DNA from: Amborella trichopoda | Taxonomy: Eukaryota; Streptophyta; Magnoliopsida; Amborellales; Amborellaceae | Assembly: GCF_000471905.2 (NCBI RefSeq) | Contig: NW_006498435.1 | Coordinates: 4,410,874-4,474,873 of the forward strand | DNA: 64,000 nucleotides | Direction: 5' to 3' | Part shown: positions 45,606 to 57,299 of the stretch, piece by piece | Layout: every line of letters begins with the position of its first letter | Position numbering within the stretch: the first letter of the stretch is position 1 | Translations under genes and position numbers: made by a program | Notes under the pieces: model-generated | What the model saw: only the letters and a program-made list of their open reading frames with translations | The model's database searches: none | What the model was told of the DNA's origin: nothing

Positions 45606-45905
45606 GTCGGTGCACCTCAAAACTATGCTAGTTTCCAAGCTGCCAAGCCTTGCGATGATATAAAGACTATTGTTGCCCCCAATCATCTAATCTAAAATTT
45701 TATAAATAGTGATAATCAAGGAGATATTGAACACTTGAAAATATTAAACATGGACAATCTAGATAATGTATTGAAAGAATTACTTTTAGGAGCAGAAATC
45801 TCCTCTTTTTTTCATGTCTATGAATCTCCGGGTCATGATAATCAATTTGAGGGTTTTCCAGGATAGAAAGAACCTTTTCTAGTGGGTTTTTTAGGTGCAC
45901 CTTAA
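45606..45905 (+). mobile_element. ~300-bp MITE next to the MULE
   Basis: Bounded by inverted GGTGCACCT (45609) and AGGTGCACC (about 45893). Its interior shares the block order of the 38074 and 46512 elements (GAAAATATTAAACATGGACA, TTTCATGTCTATGAATCTC, GGGTTTTTTAGGTGCACC). Same orientation as those copies but strongly diverged. Confidence 0.65.
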
Positions 45906-46511
45906 ACCCAATGTTTTAATAAAACTGGACTGACTAGCCTCCCCCTTGTACACAATGCACAAATAAACATATCTGCACTTATTTTATCAACTCTGTTTGC
46001 TCTGGTCAAATCCAACCTACTCAAGCGTGTTTCACTAGCATATTACCTTGCCACTTTCTTTTATAATACCGGTTTTTGGATATACTATTACACTGATGTT
46101 ACACATTGCTAACTGTGATCGTAAATTAATAACTGTAACTTCATCTTCAAATTTTAGGGAGCAATTCAATAGCTTTCCCAAAACCAGCAATAAAATTAAA
46201 TTAATAGCAGAGAATAAATCTACAAAACTTATGCCAAACAAAAAGAAAGAAAAGAATTAGGCCACAATAATACACATTGTGTGGATCATAAATTCAAGAG
46301 CCTGCAGACCCAATGTTGCTCGTCCTCTGCAATCCATAAACAAGGCCACTTCCACATTTGGGATTTTCATATAATACACAGTTTGTACTGATTTCTTGAT
46401 ATTGGTTTTCCCTGTACCAGTGTGGAGAGAATGGGGTGGAAGGAAGCAAGCAAGTTGGGAAGTCTGCTAAAGGAGAAGAAAGCAATAAGTGAAACCCACT
46501 CATTCTTAGAA
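45906..46511. other. intergenic sequence
   Basis: No feature supported. An 80-codon minus frame at 46536-46294 includes ENPKCGSGLVYGLQRTSNIG, which I cannot assign; part of it overlaps the end of the neighbouring MITE, so it is not a clean gene. Confidence 0.5.
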
Positions 46512-46903
46512 GGGTGCAATTGGCATACGGATGCATCCGTAGCTATAAAGGTAAGGTGCTCCTTTAAATTTTATCATGGTCTATACTTTTGATGTAAAAT
46601 GTTCTTAGGATTATCTGAAAATCTATTTTTATATCTAATTATAAAATTTTAAATTTCAAAATGGTTAAAATCAAGTAGATCTATAAACATATGAAAATCT
46701 TGAAAATGGACGGTGTTAATAATATATTGTAAAATGCACTATTTCTGAGACTTAAAATATTTTTATTTTTCATGGTCATACATCTCGATGTCGAGATGAT
46801 CAATCAAAGGGTATTTCAACATTAAAACTACCTTTTTCGATAGATTTTTTAGGTGCATCCGTAGTTCTACATAATAAGGTTGCATCCTTATATAACGTTT
46901 TCC
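46512..46903 (+). mobile_element. 392-bp MITE with exact 9-bp target duplication
   Basis: Flanked by TTCTTAGAA at 46503-46511 and 46904-46912. Starts GGGTGCAATTGGCATACGGA and ends GCATCCTTATATAACGTTTTCC. Matches 38074-38458. The 9-bp duplication is typical of Mutator-type elements. No coding capacity. Confidence 0.88.
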
Positions 46904-46912
46904 TTCTTAGAA

Positions 46913-47600
46913 ACCCAAATGCATTACAAAATCAAATACCGTTCAAGTCACCAGTGTGGAAACTCTCTCTATCTCTCTCTCTCGCACACACACACACAAA
47001 GACAAACTCACATGTGCACGCATAGCCATTAAAAACAAAGGTGCTTTATGATGCAAACAATGATAGAGTTGACATACGACAATCGCTAGCCAACTGCTTT
47101 CAATATAAAGCAGTTGGGCTAGCATAAACTGTGAAAGTCAAGCTATTCAGACGTTAAGAAATAATCAAACTCATTCCCACCCACAGAGTAATACCAAGAA
47201 GTTTTCAGAAATGAAATGGCACCACTGTCTCTCCTAATGGGACAATCATGTAAATCAGAAGAGATGACAAATTTACCGTTCGCAGAAGTTAAAATTCAAA
47301 ACAACACCAAAACCAAAACAATCATATTTTGCAATAGTTTTCGAAACAAAAAATGCCTGAAATTGACATCGCCGCAATCCCAAAAGGTTATAGCAGCCAT
47401 AATAACTATTAACAGAGGGCAGCAAAATCCCTCACTTCCTACAAGTTTATAAAACTTTCAATATTTCATCACTCTCTATAAACTTAACAAAGACCCATCG
47501 CTTTCTCTAACAATACGAGACATTGGATCATTTCTTATATTATATTCAGACTAATCAAACAGGTAAACCCACGGAAAACATAAATTACCAACATACCTCT
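46913..47600. other. sequence downstream of the CWF19L2-like gene
   Basis: Contains a CT/CA microsatellite at about 46964-47000 and otherwise no recognised structure. It should include the 3' end of the CWF19L2-like transcription unit (minus strand), but no polyadenylation site can be fixed. Confidence 0.5.
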
Positions 47601-47603
47601 TCT

Positions 47604-47965
47604 CTATTCCTCCAATGCTCTAGTACAATCAAAATGTTTCCACTCTCGAGCAAACCTTGAAACATGTTTCCACTCTCGAGCAAACCTTGAAACTGCTTGT
47701 CTTTGGGTCTCAACTGAGTCATGCTGCCTACGCCTATACATGTCTTCCTCTGGGAGCTCAAGCATGCCTCGAACGACATTCAAGCCCATGTTTCTCTTGA
47801 ATTGCTTTTCATCATCAATGACATGCACAAAACCCCTTTGCAAACCAAATCCACATGGAAATAGGGGAAATATTTTGGGATAGAACCATGCAACCCTTTC
47901 ACACTCATGTCTATAAGTTTCTTCGCATTGTGTTGGCTCCACTCTTCTTCGGCTTCATCAATTGC
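47604..47965 (-). CDS. CWF19L2-like exon 9 (CwfJ domain 2, stop codon)
   Basis: Acceptor TTTTGCAG before 47965. Encodes AIDEAEEEWSQHNAKKLIDM, SVKGLHGSIPKYFPYFHVDL, then, after a one-base loss near 47847-47852, GLQRGFVHVIDDEKQFKRNM, GLNVVRGMLELPEEDMYRRR and SVETQRQAVSRFAREWKH. The last ten codons are repeated in frame by a 30-bp tandem duplication (47634-47663 and 47664-47693). Ends FDCTRALEE and TAG, close to the usual FDWT C-terminus. Confidence 0.88.
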
Positions 47966-48886
47966 CTGCAAAATCACATTAATTTTAAGCTAATTTCAAT
48001 CATAAAATAGTTCATCAAGTGATTTTAAAGTCCTGGAATCAAGAAATATGAAAGAATATCCCAAACATTACCATTTCAAAAAACAAAAAAACACAAAATG
48101 AAAGAGTGGAACTTTGAAAGTGTGATCACGGATTGTAAGTTCGGCAAGAGCCACTTAGCTTACCCTTATTTAAAACTAATCTAAGTCCACTGAAGAGATT
48201 GAGAAATGGAAGGGTTTAGCTATAAAATCAGGCTATCAATTTAGTGACCTGAACTTTTACATGTAAGTTCTATCGTCAAGCAAAACATGAAGAATGCATG
48301 ATATACATAAGACAGCGTTCAAGAACTAACAAGTTTGTGCAAATTTGTTAGAATGCATATCCCATAGCCAACAAATCTTCTCCAACAATCACTAGAACCC
48401 TCTATTATTATCTGCTCTCTTCCATTGTCCAAGAGACTGACAGATATAACATAGTAAAAGAGTCCCCCTTCAGCTATAAAAGGACCAGAAAAATAGGTGC
48501 CCAAGATTCCAAGACCATCCTCAGCCTCTTTGAAATCCAAGATGATTCTTAGTCCCAGAAAAACATCACTTAAGTTCTCCAATATCATACCTAAGTGACC
48601 TAACACTTACATGACCAGGATTAGCAACAAAATTGCAGGCAATGTCATGATCATCAAAAGTGAGAAAGACAAGCTCTTAGCACCACTAGACTCTTAAGCA
48701 TTGAAACTAACTTACAAGAAAGAAAGAAGAAACCTTTGGTTTATGTATGGCTAAGTTGTACATGCATTTACAGAGGCCTGTATGTAGGCTGACTTTACGT
48801 TGTAATTTTTTGGTGTAGCAACAAAAATAACAACCAACATTTCAAAAAAAAAAAAAAAAAAAGATGGCAAGAAAAAGGAAACCAAC
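47966..48886 (-). other. CWF19L2-like intron 8
   Basis: 921 bp between the donor GTTGGT and acceptor TTGCAG. Contains an unrelated 95-codon frame (48606-48319) that I cannot assign and a poly-A run at 48844-48862. Nothing else seen. Confidence 0.6.
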
Positions 48887-49099
48887 CTGTTTAAAATACA
48901 TGGGGCTTCAGGTGCAATATGACGTGGTATAGGTATGCATTTCAACCAAGCAGTGATGACGCTGTTGTGACAAGCCCATCGCAGTCCCGATAAAAATCAC
49001 ATCCTTTTCTTGTTCAGCAAACATTCTAACAAGACATTTTTTGAAGTTACGGATTTTGTTCCAAGCATCATCATCAAGGTTTCGAGTCAATCCTTCATG
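48887..49099 (-). CDS. CWF19L2-like exon 8 (CwfJ domain 1)
   Basis: Acceptor TTTGCAG before 49099; donor GTTGGT after 48887. Encodes HEGLTRNLDDDAWNKIRNFK, KCLVRMFAEQEKDVIFIGTA, MGLSQQRHHCLVE, then in the next frame CIPIPRHIAPEAP. An extra A near 48940-48943 shifts the frame. A missing base near 48899-48902 shifts it back just before the YFKQ end, so the exon length stays a multiple of three. Confidence 0.87.
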
Positions 49100-49487
49100 C
49101 TGCAAATGAAATCATAACATTAAACAATTGGTGCTTTCACAACTAAGTCATATGGAACTTCAAGCTGTCAAAGAGGATGGCAACACTATCAATAAAAAAT
49201 CAAGAAAGTCATATATCCACACGAGTCCTATGAAAGGAAATAAATAGGAGAACGAGAAAGTATGCTATAATCTATCGACTATGGAAACCGTTGTCCATAG
49301 GGTCATCTTCATCCAATGAAGTGATGGATAGTGATGGTGACAGTGTAACCCACCAGAACAAGGTATAATCTAGTGATGGGTCCCAATCTCTCCAAAAATA
49401 TTCAGCATTCCATGAACAAAGATAAATACCCATAAGATAATGGCTTTATGGTGCACATTCCCTGAGAGATAGAAATGACCAATTTAA

Positions 49488-49850
49488 CTGCAATGGTAAA
49501 ATGCAACAATGTCCTTGAACAACGGGTTGCCATTGTGGTAGCATCAAGTATGTGAAATTAGCAATGGATATGACAAGATGTTTTGGTCTATTAGGATTCT
49601 CAAAGCAAAAGTGGCATCGCTCTTGTTGAGTCACTAATCGCTTCTGGAAACCGGGTTTCTCAGTTAATTTTTGCTCTAATGGAGCTTTTCCTTTTTTCTT
49701 TTGCTTCTTTCTTGGTGCTTCATCAAAATCATACTCATCATCTGCCTGTCCATAAGTCGTGTACTGTTTATTCTGAACTATTCTCTTGGCTAGATGCATG
49801 TCGACATCCTCCTCCCTTTCTTTCGAGCATAAAAGTCCCCAGATCTATGT
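49488..49850 (-). CDS. CWF19L2-like exon 7 (start of CwfJ domain 1; donor lost)
   Basis: Acceptor TTTTATAG before 49850. Encodes HRSGDFYARKK, then, after a one-base loss in an A-run near 49815-49824, DVDMHLAKRIVQNKQYTTYG, QADDEYDFDEAPRKKQKKKG, QQERCHFCFENPNRPKHLVI and SIANFTYLMLPQWQPVVQGH. CHFC...H is the start of the CwfJ C-terminal domain 1. After the expected end at CILPLQ the sequence is TTAAAT instead of GTTAAAT or GTAAAT, so the splice donor is gone. Confidence 0.85.
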
Positions 49851-50027
49851 CTATAAAAGTGTGTCAGGACAATTGAGCAGAGACTGTGTATAATGTCTTA
49901 CCAAAAAAAAATTGTACAGTACTTGTCTCATACTTAGAGAAAACCATGACTAATAAAAATTGATCATAAGAAGAATTCAACATTTCTGATGCAAAACAAA
50001 GAAGATTTAAAATGTCAGCGTATTTAC

Positions 50028-50098
50028 CTGGTGGCATTACCCTGTATGAAAGCTTTGTGTTCTTGATTCGATGTGGTACTTGTGGACTCTGATTCTTT
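50028..50098 (-). CDS. CWF19L2-like exon 6
   Basis: 71 bp; acceptor TGCTTCAG, donor GTAAAT. Encodes ESESTSTTSNQEHKAFIQGN ATR, a poorly conserved linker. Phase 0 in, phase 2 out, fitting exons 5 and 7. Confidence 0.75.
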
Positions 50099-50304
50099 CT
50101 GAAGCAAAATACAGAGAACAGATTCTCAGGTTACATATAGTTGCTTAAAAAGGATAGTATACAGATAGTCGTCAAGGTACATGCAAACATAGACATGTGC
50201 ACATCTATAAAATCATACGAGTGTGCCAAACATAACTTTAAAACCATCCAATAAAAAGTAGACGGGATAAAAAAGTAGCCGATAAAGTGACAAGTATATC
50301 ATAC

Positions 50305-50865
50305 CAAAAGCCTTTCTGCCTCTTCATGGTTCCCATTCATGCATAATTGTAATAGCTTAGCAGCCAACTGGTTTGCACTTAATACTTGATTACTAACCAA
50401 AGATTCACTATTAACACCTTCATGCTTGCTAGAAACCATTCCAGGTTCACTGGTTTCATTTGCCTTGTCTAGTCTACGAGACGGGCTGGCACCACCATCA
50501 ATATCCTTGCTCAGGCGTTGATTAATTTGAGCCAAGCAACTACGATCATTGGCATACTTATTAACACTAGAAGCCACTGCCTAGACGAGCTTTGTATCTT
50601 CAATGGACCTATTTGGTCCCTTCCTCTTTCTCCATGACAAAGAATCATCAAATTTGGGTGCTTTCATTTTGGGATGGTAAGAAGAAACATCCCTCAAATA
50701 ATCCCTACTCTCTTCTCTTTCATCACCTGCAACTTTTTCACCAGAATTTATTAGTCCCCTTTTACTATCCTTGATTGCATGTAGATGAGCATGAGCAGGA
50801 GCAGCTTTGGTAGAAGCCAATGATACAGCCATTTGACCTGCAGAACCCCAGCGCTCTTCAATGAC
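50305..50865 (-). CDS. CWF19L2-like exon 5 (contains in-frame TAG)
   Basis: Acceptor TCCCAG before 50865; donor GTATGA after 50305. 561 bp encoding ERWGSAGQMAVSLASTKAAP, SLSWRKRKGPNRSIEDTKLV, a TAG at 50583-50581, then AVASSVNKYANDRS and LSANQLAAKLLQLCMNGNHE. Apart from the one stop the whole exon is open in a single frame, and its length is a multiple of three. Confidence 0.88.
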
Positions 50866-50988
50866 CTGGGAAAAAATAAAAAATAATAATAATGAAAATA
50901 TGATATTTTAAAATTCTCTAATTATGTCTCTTATGCATGCCTCAAAAAATGTAACACCCTATCTTTCTCAAGAAGTACAATTCATTAC

Positions 50989-51192
50989 CGCATCAAGTTT
51001 GCGTTCTTCACGATCAGCTTGCTCTTGTGCACATTTCAAGGCTTTTAGACGCCAACTTGCACCCCCATCACCAACTACAAGAGAAGGTCGAAGAAGACTT
51101 TCATTCTTTGTATTCATATTGGATTCATCTGGATAGCCAGAGCCATTATCCTTGAGGTTCGGGTTTAGTTCCTTTGGGTTTGGTTTCTTAAT
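50989..51192 (-). CDS. CWF19L2-like exon 4
   Basis: 204 bp, open, 68 codons: IKKPNPKELNPNLKDNGSGY, SLLRPSLVVGDGGASWRLKA, CAQEQADREERKLDA. Acceptor CATAG, donor GTAATG. The segment GDGGASWRLKAL is a family hallmark. Separated from exon 3 by the 9.2-kb intron. Confidence 0.9.
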
Positions 51193-51591
51193 CTATGAAT
51201 AAACAAGAGAAATAGTTAGCGGCTGTGAGTTAAAACAAAAAAAAAAACTGAGGACGACAAACCAACTTTCTCAAGAAAAGGAGTCTTCTGACATAAGTAA
51301 TGCTAATTGATAAGAAAAGAGAATATCAACTATTCATGGGATAAATGGTGGTAGAACTGAGATATAGAACATAAGATTTCATCCCACAATCTTTTGATTG
51401 ATCATTCTTCAGAGTCTATTGCAAAAAAAATATTACCAACAAATACAATCTATACAATGTTCTGATCAAATACAACATAAATCCATTTATGTTATAAGAT
51501 AATTTCCCCAAGTCATCCATCCAAGTTCTCGGGTAGGACAGTTGACTAGAAGTCCATTAACGAAAGACAAATTGAATCATTTGTAAAACCA

Positions 51592-51901
51592 TGAAAAAAA
51601 TAGAGTTGAAGTCATACAAGAAGTCTTAAGAAGAAGTAAGTCGTTGAATGTGTCAGAGAATCTAGAAAGAGAAAAGAGAAAAAGAAGAGAGAGAGTTGAG
51701 AGAGATGAGAAACCGTAGAGTGAAGAGAGACAGATATGAGAGACGTGTGAGAGAGAAGAAAGCAAAGTGAGGTTGAACCCCTCACCCACTTCTTAAACCA
51801 CTAAAATATTATAAAAAGATATTAAAAAGGCAAAACTGTCCATACCAAATATGAAAGGACACTTAATTTCTAGAGCTTAGATAAAAGGACTTTTAACACT
51901 C
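51592..51901 (-). repeat. copia 3' LTR
   Basis: The minus strand starts TGTTAAAAGTCC at 51901, directly after a short purine run (GAGAAGGAG, a plausible polypurine tract). A CT-rich leader follows and it ends near TTTTTTTCA at 51592. About 310 bp. Plausible copia LTR by position downstream of RNase H; no second complete LTR is available to confirm the boundaries. Confidence 0.6.
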
Positions 51902-51991
51902 CTTCTCAAGCTCGAACATAAATGTCACCCATGTGCAGTTTGGAACGAATTGTCTGGAACATATTACGACAGAGGCCTTTGGCGAAGATGT

Positions 51992-54437
51992 CTACGAACT
52001 GATCCTTAGATTACACATACTCGCAATTTTCTCTTGGATAAAATGACAGTCTACTTCAATGTGCTTGTCCCTTTCATGAAACACTGGAATACTGGCTACA
52101 GAAGTGGCAAATTTGTAATTGGTTATATAAGTGGCAGCTTTATTATTGCAATACATCTTCACAAGATACATCTCCTGCATCTTGTTTTCAACCAAATCAA
52201 TTCACATGAAATATGTGACATTTCTCTATATTCAGCATGGGTACTAGATCTAGCTACAACATTTTGTTTTTTGCTTTTCCACGTTACCAAGTTTCCACCA
52301 ATAAATGTAACATAACCTGTGACAGACCGCCTATCAGATGGTGAACCTACCCAAACAGCGTCTACGTAACTTTCAATGGTCAAATGATTATTTCGCATGT
52401 AAATCAAACCTCGACCTAGGGCTCCTTCGGATACCAAAAATTCATAAGAACAAATTCCCAGCGGGGAATCCTCAGTGCATGCATAAATTGACTCACAACA
52501 CTTACTGCCAAAGCAATATCAGGCGTCATAGTGGTAAGATATATCAGCGTACCTACTAGTCTTCTGTACTTTCTTGGATCCTCAAACAACTCGCCTTGAT
52601 CATGTAATATTATGTATTTGAATCCATAGGCATATCCAATAGTCTTGCACCCAATATTCTAGTTTTTGTCGACAAATCAATTTTTCTTTGAGACAAACTA
52701 ATACCATTCTTTGATATGGCAACTTCAAATGCGAGAAAATACCTTAGTCGATCTAAATCCTTCATCTGAAGGTAATATTTTATATGTCTCTTCAAAAGAT
52801 TTATTCCTTCTAGATTATTGCCAGTAACAACAATATCATCAAAATAGATGACTAAAACAATTATCTTGGAGTCCTATTTCTAAATAAACACTAAATCATC
52901 TACATGATTGTGCCAAAATCCATATGCTATAATAATTTCATTGAATTTTTCAAATCATGCATGTTGGGACTATTTCATGCCATAAATGGCTTTATGCACA
53001 CTTTATTTGACTCCCCCTTAGCAACAAACCAGGTGGTTGCTTCATGTACACCTCTTCTTGTATATCATCGTGGAGAAAGTCATTCTTGACAGCAAATTGC
53101 CACAACGACCATCCTTTTGGCAGCTCGAATTGAACTAAGTTTAGCAATAGTCAATGCCAAATATTTGTGTGTATCCTTTGGCTGTCAATCTGACTTTTAA
53201 TCTTTCTACAGTACCATTAAGTTGATATTTGATGGCATAAACCCATCGACACCCAACAGCCCTTTTTCCAGTTGGTAACCCATGTATCATTTGAATGGAA
53301 TGCATCCATCTCCTCTTTTATTACTCTCTTCCACCCAGTATGAGTAAGGACTTCTTGATAAATCTTAGAAACAAAATAGAAAACAAAACTTTAATTTGAT
53401 GGACAAAAATTTGTAATGTGCAACTAGATGTTAAGTACAAGATTTGATAACATAAAGGTATGGCAATAGGTACATCTCATCACAAGAAGAAAGTGGATCA
53501 GTAGACGAAGATGATGATTGAATGGCTAGCTGAGTTGGTTGGTGATGTTCACCCTATATTTTTCTGTTGTGTAAACCTTTATGGGCAGCTTCTGAGAAAG
53601 ATAATGATGTCTAGATGTACTAGATTCAGTTGATTCAGATAACTAGGGTAAAGAATAAGTATCAACAAGAATAGGAAGAGGAATTATAGAAGGCAATGAC
53701 TGAGACTTCTTTAGAAGCAGGATAACAAATATTTGTATCAAGCACACGACTCTCTTCTGAAAAATAAGGACTATTTGTTGAAAAACCAACATCAATACAA
53801 ACAAATTTCTTTCGTAAACCAGGATGATAACAACGATAACCTTTCTGGAAGCGTGAATACCCCGAGAAAGACACACTTGACAACCCCACAATCTAGCTAA
53901 TCATTTACAGTACCTAACCTATGAACAAAAGTAAATACATCCAAACACTCGAGGAGGAACAACAAACAGTGGAGCATCAAGAAAGAGAACCAAGTGTGGT
54001 GTTTTTCTATTGAAGACTGAAGAGAGCATACGATTAAATAAATAGCATGTCGTTAGCAAGGTATCTCCCTAATAAACCTTGGAAACATGCACATTAATGA
54101 GCCAAGAATGGGTTACTTCAATTATTGATTTTTCCTTTTAGCAACCCCATTTTGTTGAGGAGTATGTGCACAAGACGTTTGGTGCAAAATCCCACTTTTA
54201 ACAAAATAATTTTGAAATTCTCTATAAAGAAACTCTTTAGCATTATCAGAACGTAAAATACACACACTCTTATTAAATTGAGTTTGGAACTCTTTGTGAT
54301 AAATTTAAAAATGGAGAAAATCTCTCATCTCTCTTTTTCTAAATTGAACCATGTCCTTAGTGAACAATCGTCCACAAAATTAAGAAAATACCTATGACAA
54401 GACGAACTTTGTACTCTAGTTGGACCCCATATATATG
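51992..54437 (-). pseudogene. copia pol remnant, copy 1 (INT-RT-RNase H)
   Basis: The integrase C-terminal part reads VSFSGYSRFQKGYRCYHPGL (about 53860). RT includes MKRHIKYYLQMKDLDRLRYF and the catalytic YFDD at 52835-52846 (VIYFDDIVVTGNN), with Phe in place of the usual Val of YVDD. RNase H follows with SYVDAVWVGSPSDRRSVTGY, SKKQNVVARSSTHAEYREMS and [14 protein letters not shown]. Frameshifts and stops separate these pieces, so it is inactive. Confidence 0.87.
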
Positions 54438-57290
54438 AAAGGACACTTAGATCCTAAAGCTTATGTAAAAGAACTTTCAACACTCCCCATCAAGCTCGAA
54501 CATAAATGTCACCCATGCGCAGTTTGGAACAAATTGTCTGGAACATATTACGATCGAGGCCTTTGGTGAAGATGTCTACAAACTGATCCTTAGATTACAC
54601 ATACAGGCAATTTTCTCTCGAATAAAAGGACAGTCTACTTCAATGCGCTTGTCCCTTTCATGAAACACTGGATTACTGGCTATATAAGTGGCAACTTTAT
54701 TATTGGTTATATAAGTGGCAGCTTTATTATTGCAATACATCTTCTCAAGATAGCAATAGTAAACCCCATCTCCTGCATCTTTGTTTTCAACCAAATCAAT
54801 TCACATGAAATATGTGACATTTCTCTATATTCAGCATGGGTACTAGATCTAGCTACAACATTTTGTTTTTTGCTTCTCCATGTTACCAAGTTTCCACCAA
54901 TAAATGCAAAATAACCTGTGATAGACCGCCTATCAGATGGTGAACCTACCCAAACAACGTCTATGTATCTTTCAATGGTCAAATGATTATTTCGCTTGTA
55001 AATCAAACCTCAACCTAGGGCTCCTTCGGATACCAAAAAATTCATAAGAACAAATTCCCAGCGAGGAATCCTCGATGCAAGCATAAATTGACTCACAACA
55101 CTTACTGCCAAAGCAATATCAGGCGTCATAATGGTAAGATAAATCAGCGTACCTACCAGTCTACTGTACTTTCTTGGATTCTCAAACAACTCGCCTTGAT
55201 CAGGTTATATTTTGTATTTGAATCCATAGGCATATCCATTAGTCTTGCACCCAATATTCTAGTTTTTGTTGACAAATCATATTTTCTTTGAGACAATAAT
55301 ACCATTCTTTGATATAGCTGCTAGAAAATACCTTAGTTGATCTAAATCCTTCATCTGAAGGTAATGTTTTATATGTCTCTTCAAATGATTGATTCCTTCT
55401 AAATTATTGCCAGTAACCACAATATCATCAAAATAGATGACTAAAACAATTATCCTGGAGTCTTATTTCTAAATAAACACTAAATCATCTACATGATTGT
55501 GCCAAAATCCTTATGCTATAATAATTTCATTAAAGTTTTCAAATCATGCATGTTGGGACTATTTCAGGTCATAAATAGCTTTATGCACACTTTATTTGAC
55601 TCCCCCTTAGCAACAAACCAGGTGGTTGCTTCATGTACACCTCTTCTTGTATATCATCGTGGAGAAAATCATTCTCGACAGCAAATTGCCACAACGGCCA
55701 TCCTTATGGCAGCTCGAACTGAACTAAGTTTAGCAATAGTCAATGCCAAATATTTGTGTGTATCCTTTGGCTGCCAATCTGACTTTTAATCTTTCTACAG
55801 TACCATTAGGTTGATATTTGACTGCATAAAACCATCGACACCAAGCAGCCCTTTTTCCAGTTGGTAACACATGTATCATTTGAATGGAATGCATCCATCT
55901 CCTCTTTCATTGCTCTCTTCCACCCAGTATGAGTAAGGATTTCTTGATAAATCTTAGGAACAAAAAAAATGAAAAGGCTAAAACAAAACTTTAATATGAG
56001 GGACAAAAATTTGTAATGTTCAACTGGATGTTAAGTACAAGATTTGATACCATAAAGGTATGGCAATAGGTACATCTCATCACAAGAAGAAAGTGGATCA
56101 GTAGACGAAGATGATGATTGAATGGCTGGCTGAGTTGGTTGGTGATGTTCACCCTATATTTTTCTCTTTTGTAAACCTTTATGGGCTGCTCCTGAGAAAG
56201 ATAATGACGTCTAGATGTACTATATTCAGAGTATTCAGGTAACTAGGGTAAAGAATAAGTATCAACAAGAATCGGAAGAGGAATTATAGAAGGCAATGAC
56301 TAAGACTTCTTTAGAAGCAGGATAACAAATATTTTTATCAAGCACACGACTCTTAAGGACTATTTTTTGAAAAACCAACATCAATACAAACAAATTTCTT
56401 TCGTAAACTAGGATGATAACAACGATAACCTTTCTGGAAGCGTGAATACCCGAGAAAGACACACTTGACAGCCCCACAATCTAGCTAATCATTTACAGTA
56501 CCTAACCTATGAACAAAAGTAAATACACCCAAACACTCGAGGAGAAACAACAAACAGTGGAGCATCAGAAAAGAGAACCAAGTGTGGTGTTTTTCTATTC
56601 AAGACTGAAGAGAGCTTACGATTATTTAAATAGCATGTCGTTAGCAAGGCATCTCCCTAATAAACCTTGGGAACATGCATATTAATGAGCCAATAATTAC
56701 TTCAATTATTGATTTTTCCTTTTAGCAGCCCCATTCTGTTGAGGAGTATGTGCACAAGAAGTTTGGTGCACAATCCCACTTTGAGCAAAATAATTTTGAA
56801 ATTCTCTATAAGGAAACTCTTTAGCATTATCAGAACGTAAAATACACACACTCTTATTGCATTTGAGTTTGGAACTCTTTGTGATAAATTTAAAAATGGG
56901 GAAAATCTCTCTTCTCTCTTTTTCTAAATTGAACCATGTCCTTAGTGAACAATCGTCTACAAAAGTTAGAAAATACCTTTGACAAGACGAACTTTGTATT
57001 CTACTTGGACCCCATATATATGAACGACTATAAATGGAACAAGTCTTCATTTGTCATCTATAGGACGAAATGACAACCTATGATGCTTTCCCAATTAACT
57101 AGCTTGCTTCACACTTTGAAGTAGACACAAACACCCAATAATGGACTAGCAACTTCAATTTCTTGAAAGAAGGATGAACAAGCTGACAATGACAAAGAAA
57201 GGAGAACTAGTAGAGTGAAAAGCAGCACTAATTAGGCTATGATCCAAGTAGTAAAGGCCGTCTGACTCAAACCTGTCACAAATAGTCTTC
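54438..57290 (-). mobile_element. Ty1/copia fragment, tandem copy 2
   Basis: Repeats the organisation of copy 1 and extends further upstream. About 57280-57020 gives the pre-integrase segment (DGLYYLDHS, KHHRLSFRPIDDK) in shifting frames. Its low-coordinate end keeps only about 48 bp of LTR (TGTTGAAAGTTC at 54485) before joining copy 1 integrase at CATATATATGAA. Confidence 0.83.
54576..57050 (-). pseudogene. copia pol remnant, copy 2 (INT-RT-RNase H)
   Basis: 57050-56706 is the integrase core: FLTFVDDCSLRTWF (first Asp), CILRSDNAKEFPYREFQNYF (second Asp) and HTPQQNGAAKRKNQ, where the catalytic Glu (usually VAERKN) is Lys. 56477-56262 is the C-terminal part. 56006-55806 is the RT start (GWKRAMKEEMDAFHSNDTCV). 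YFDD is at 55424-55435. 55006-54576 is RNase H. Frames are broken throughout. Confidence 0.87.
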
Positions 57291-57299
57291 TTCACCTTT

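Larger units (their letters stand above)
51592..54437 (-). mobile_element. Ty1/copia fragment, tandem copy 1
   Basis: Minus-strand order: integrase core and C-terminus (54437-53640), RT (53400-52540), RNase H (52437-51992), 3' LTR (51901-51592). Integrase before RT identifies copia. Homologous end to end with 54438-57020 at an offset of about 2584 bp, except that copy 2 lacks most of the LTR. Confidence 0.85.

Noticed and set aside
46294..46536. 80-codon minus-strand frame
   Set aside because: Part of it overlaps the MITE at 46512 and nothing in it is recognisable; kept only as a note.
48319..48606. 95-codon minus-strand frame in intron 8
   Set aside because: Lies between well-placed splice sites of the CWF19L2-like gene; no recognised homology and no splice support.
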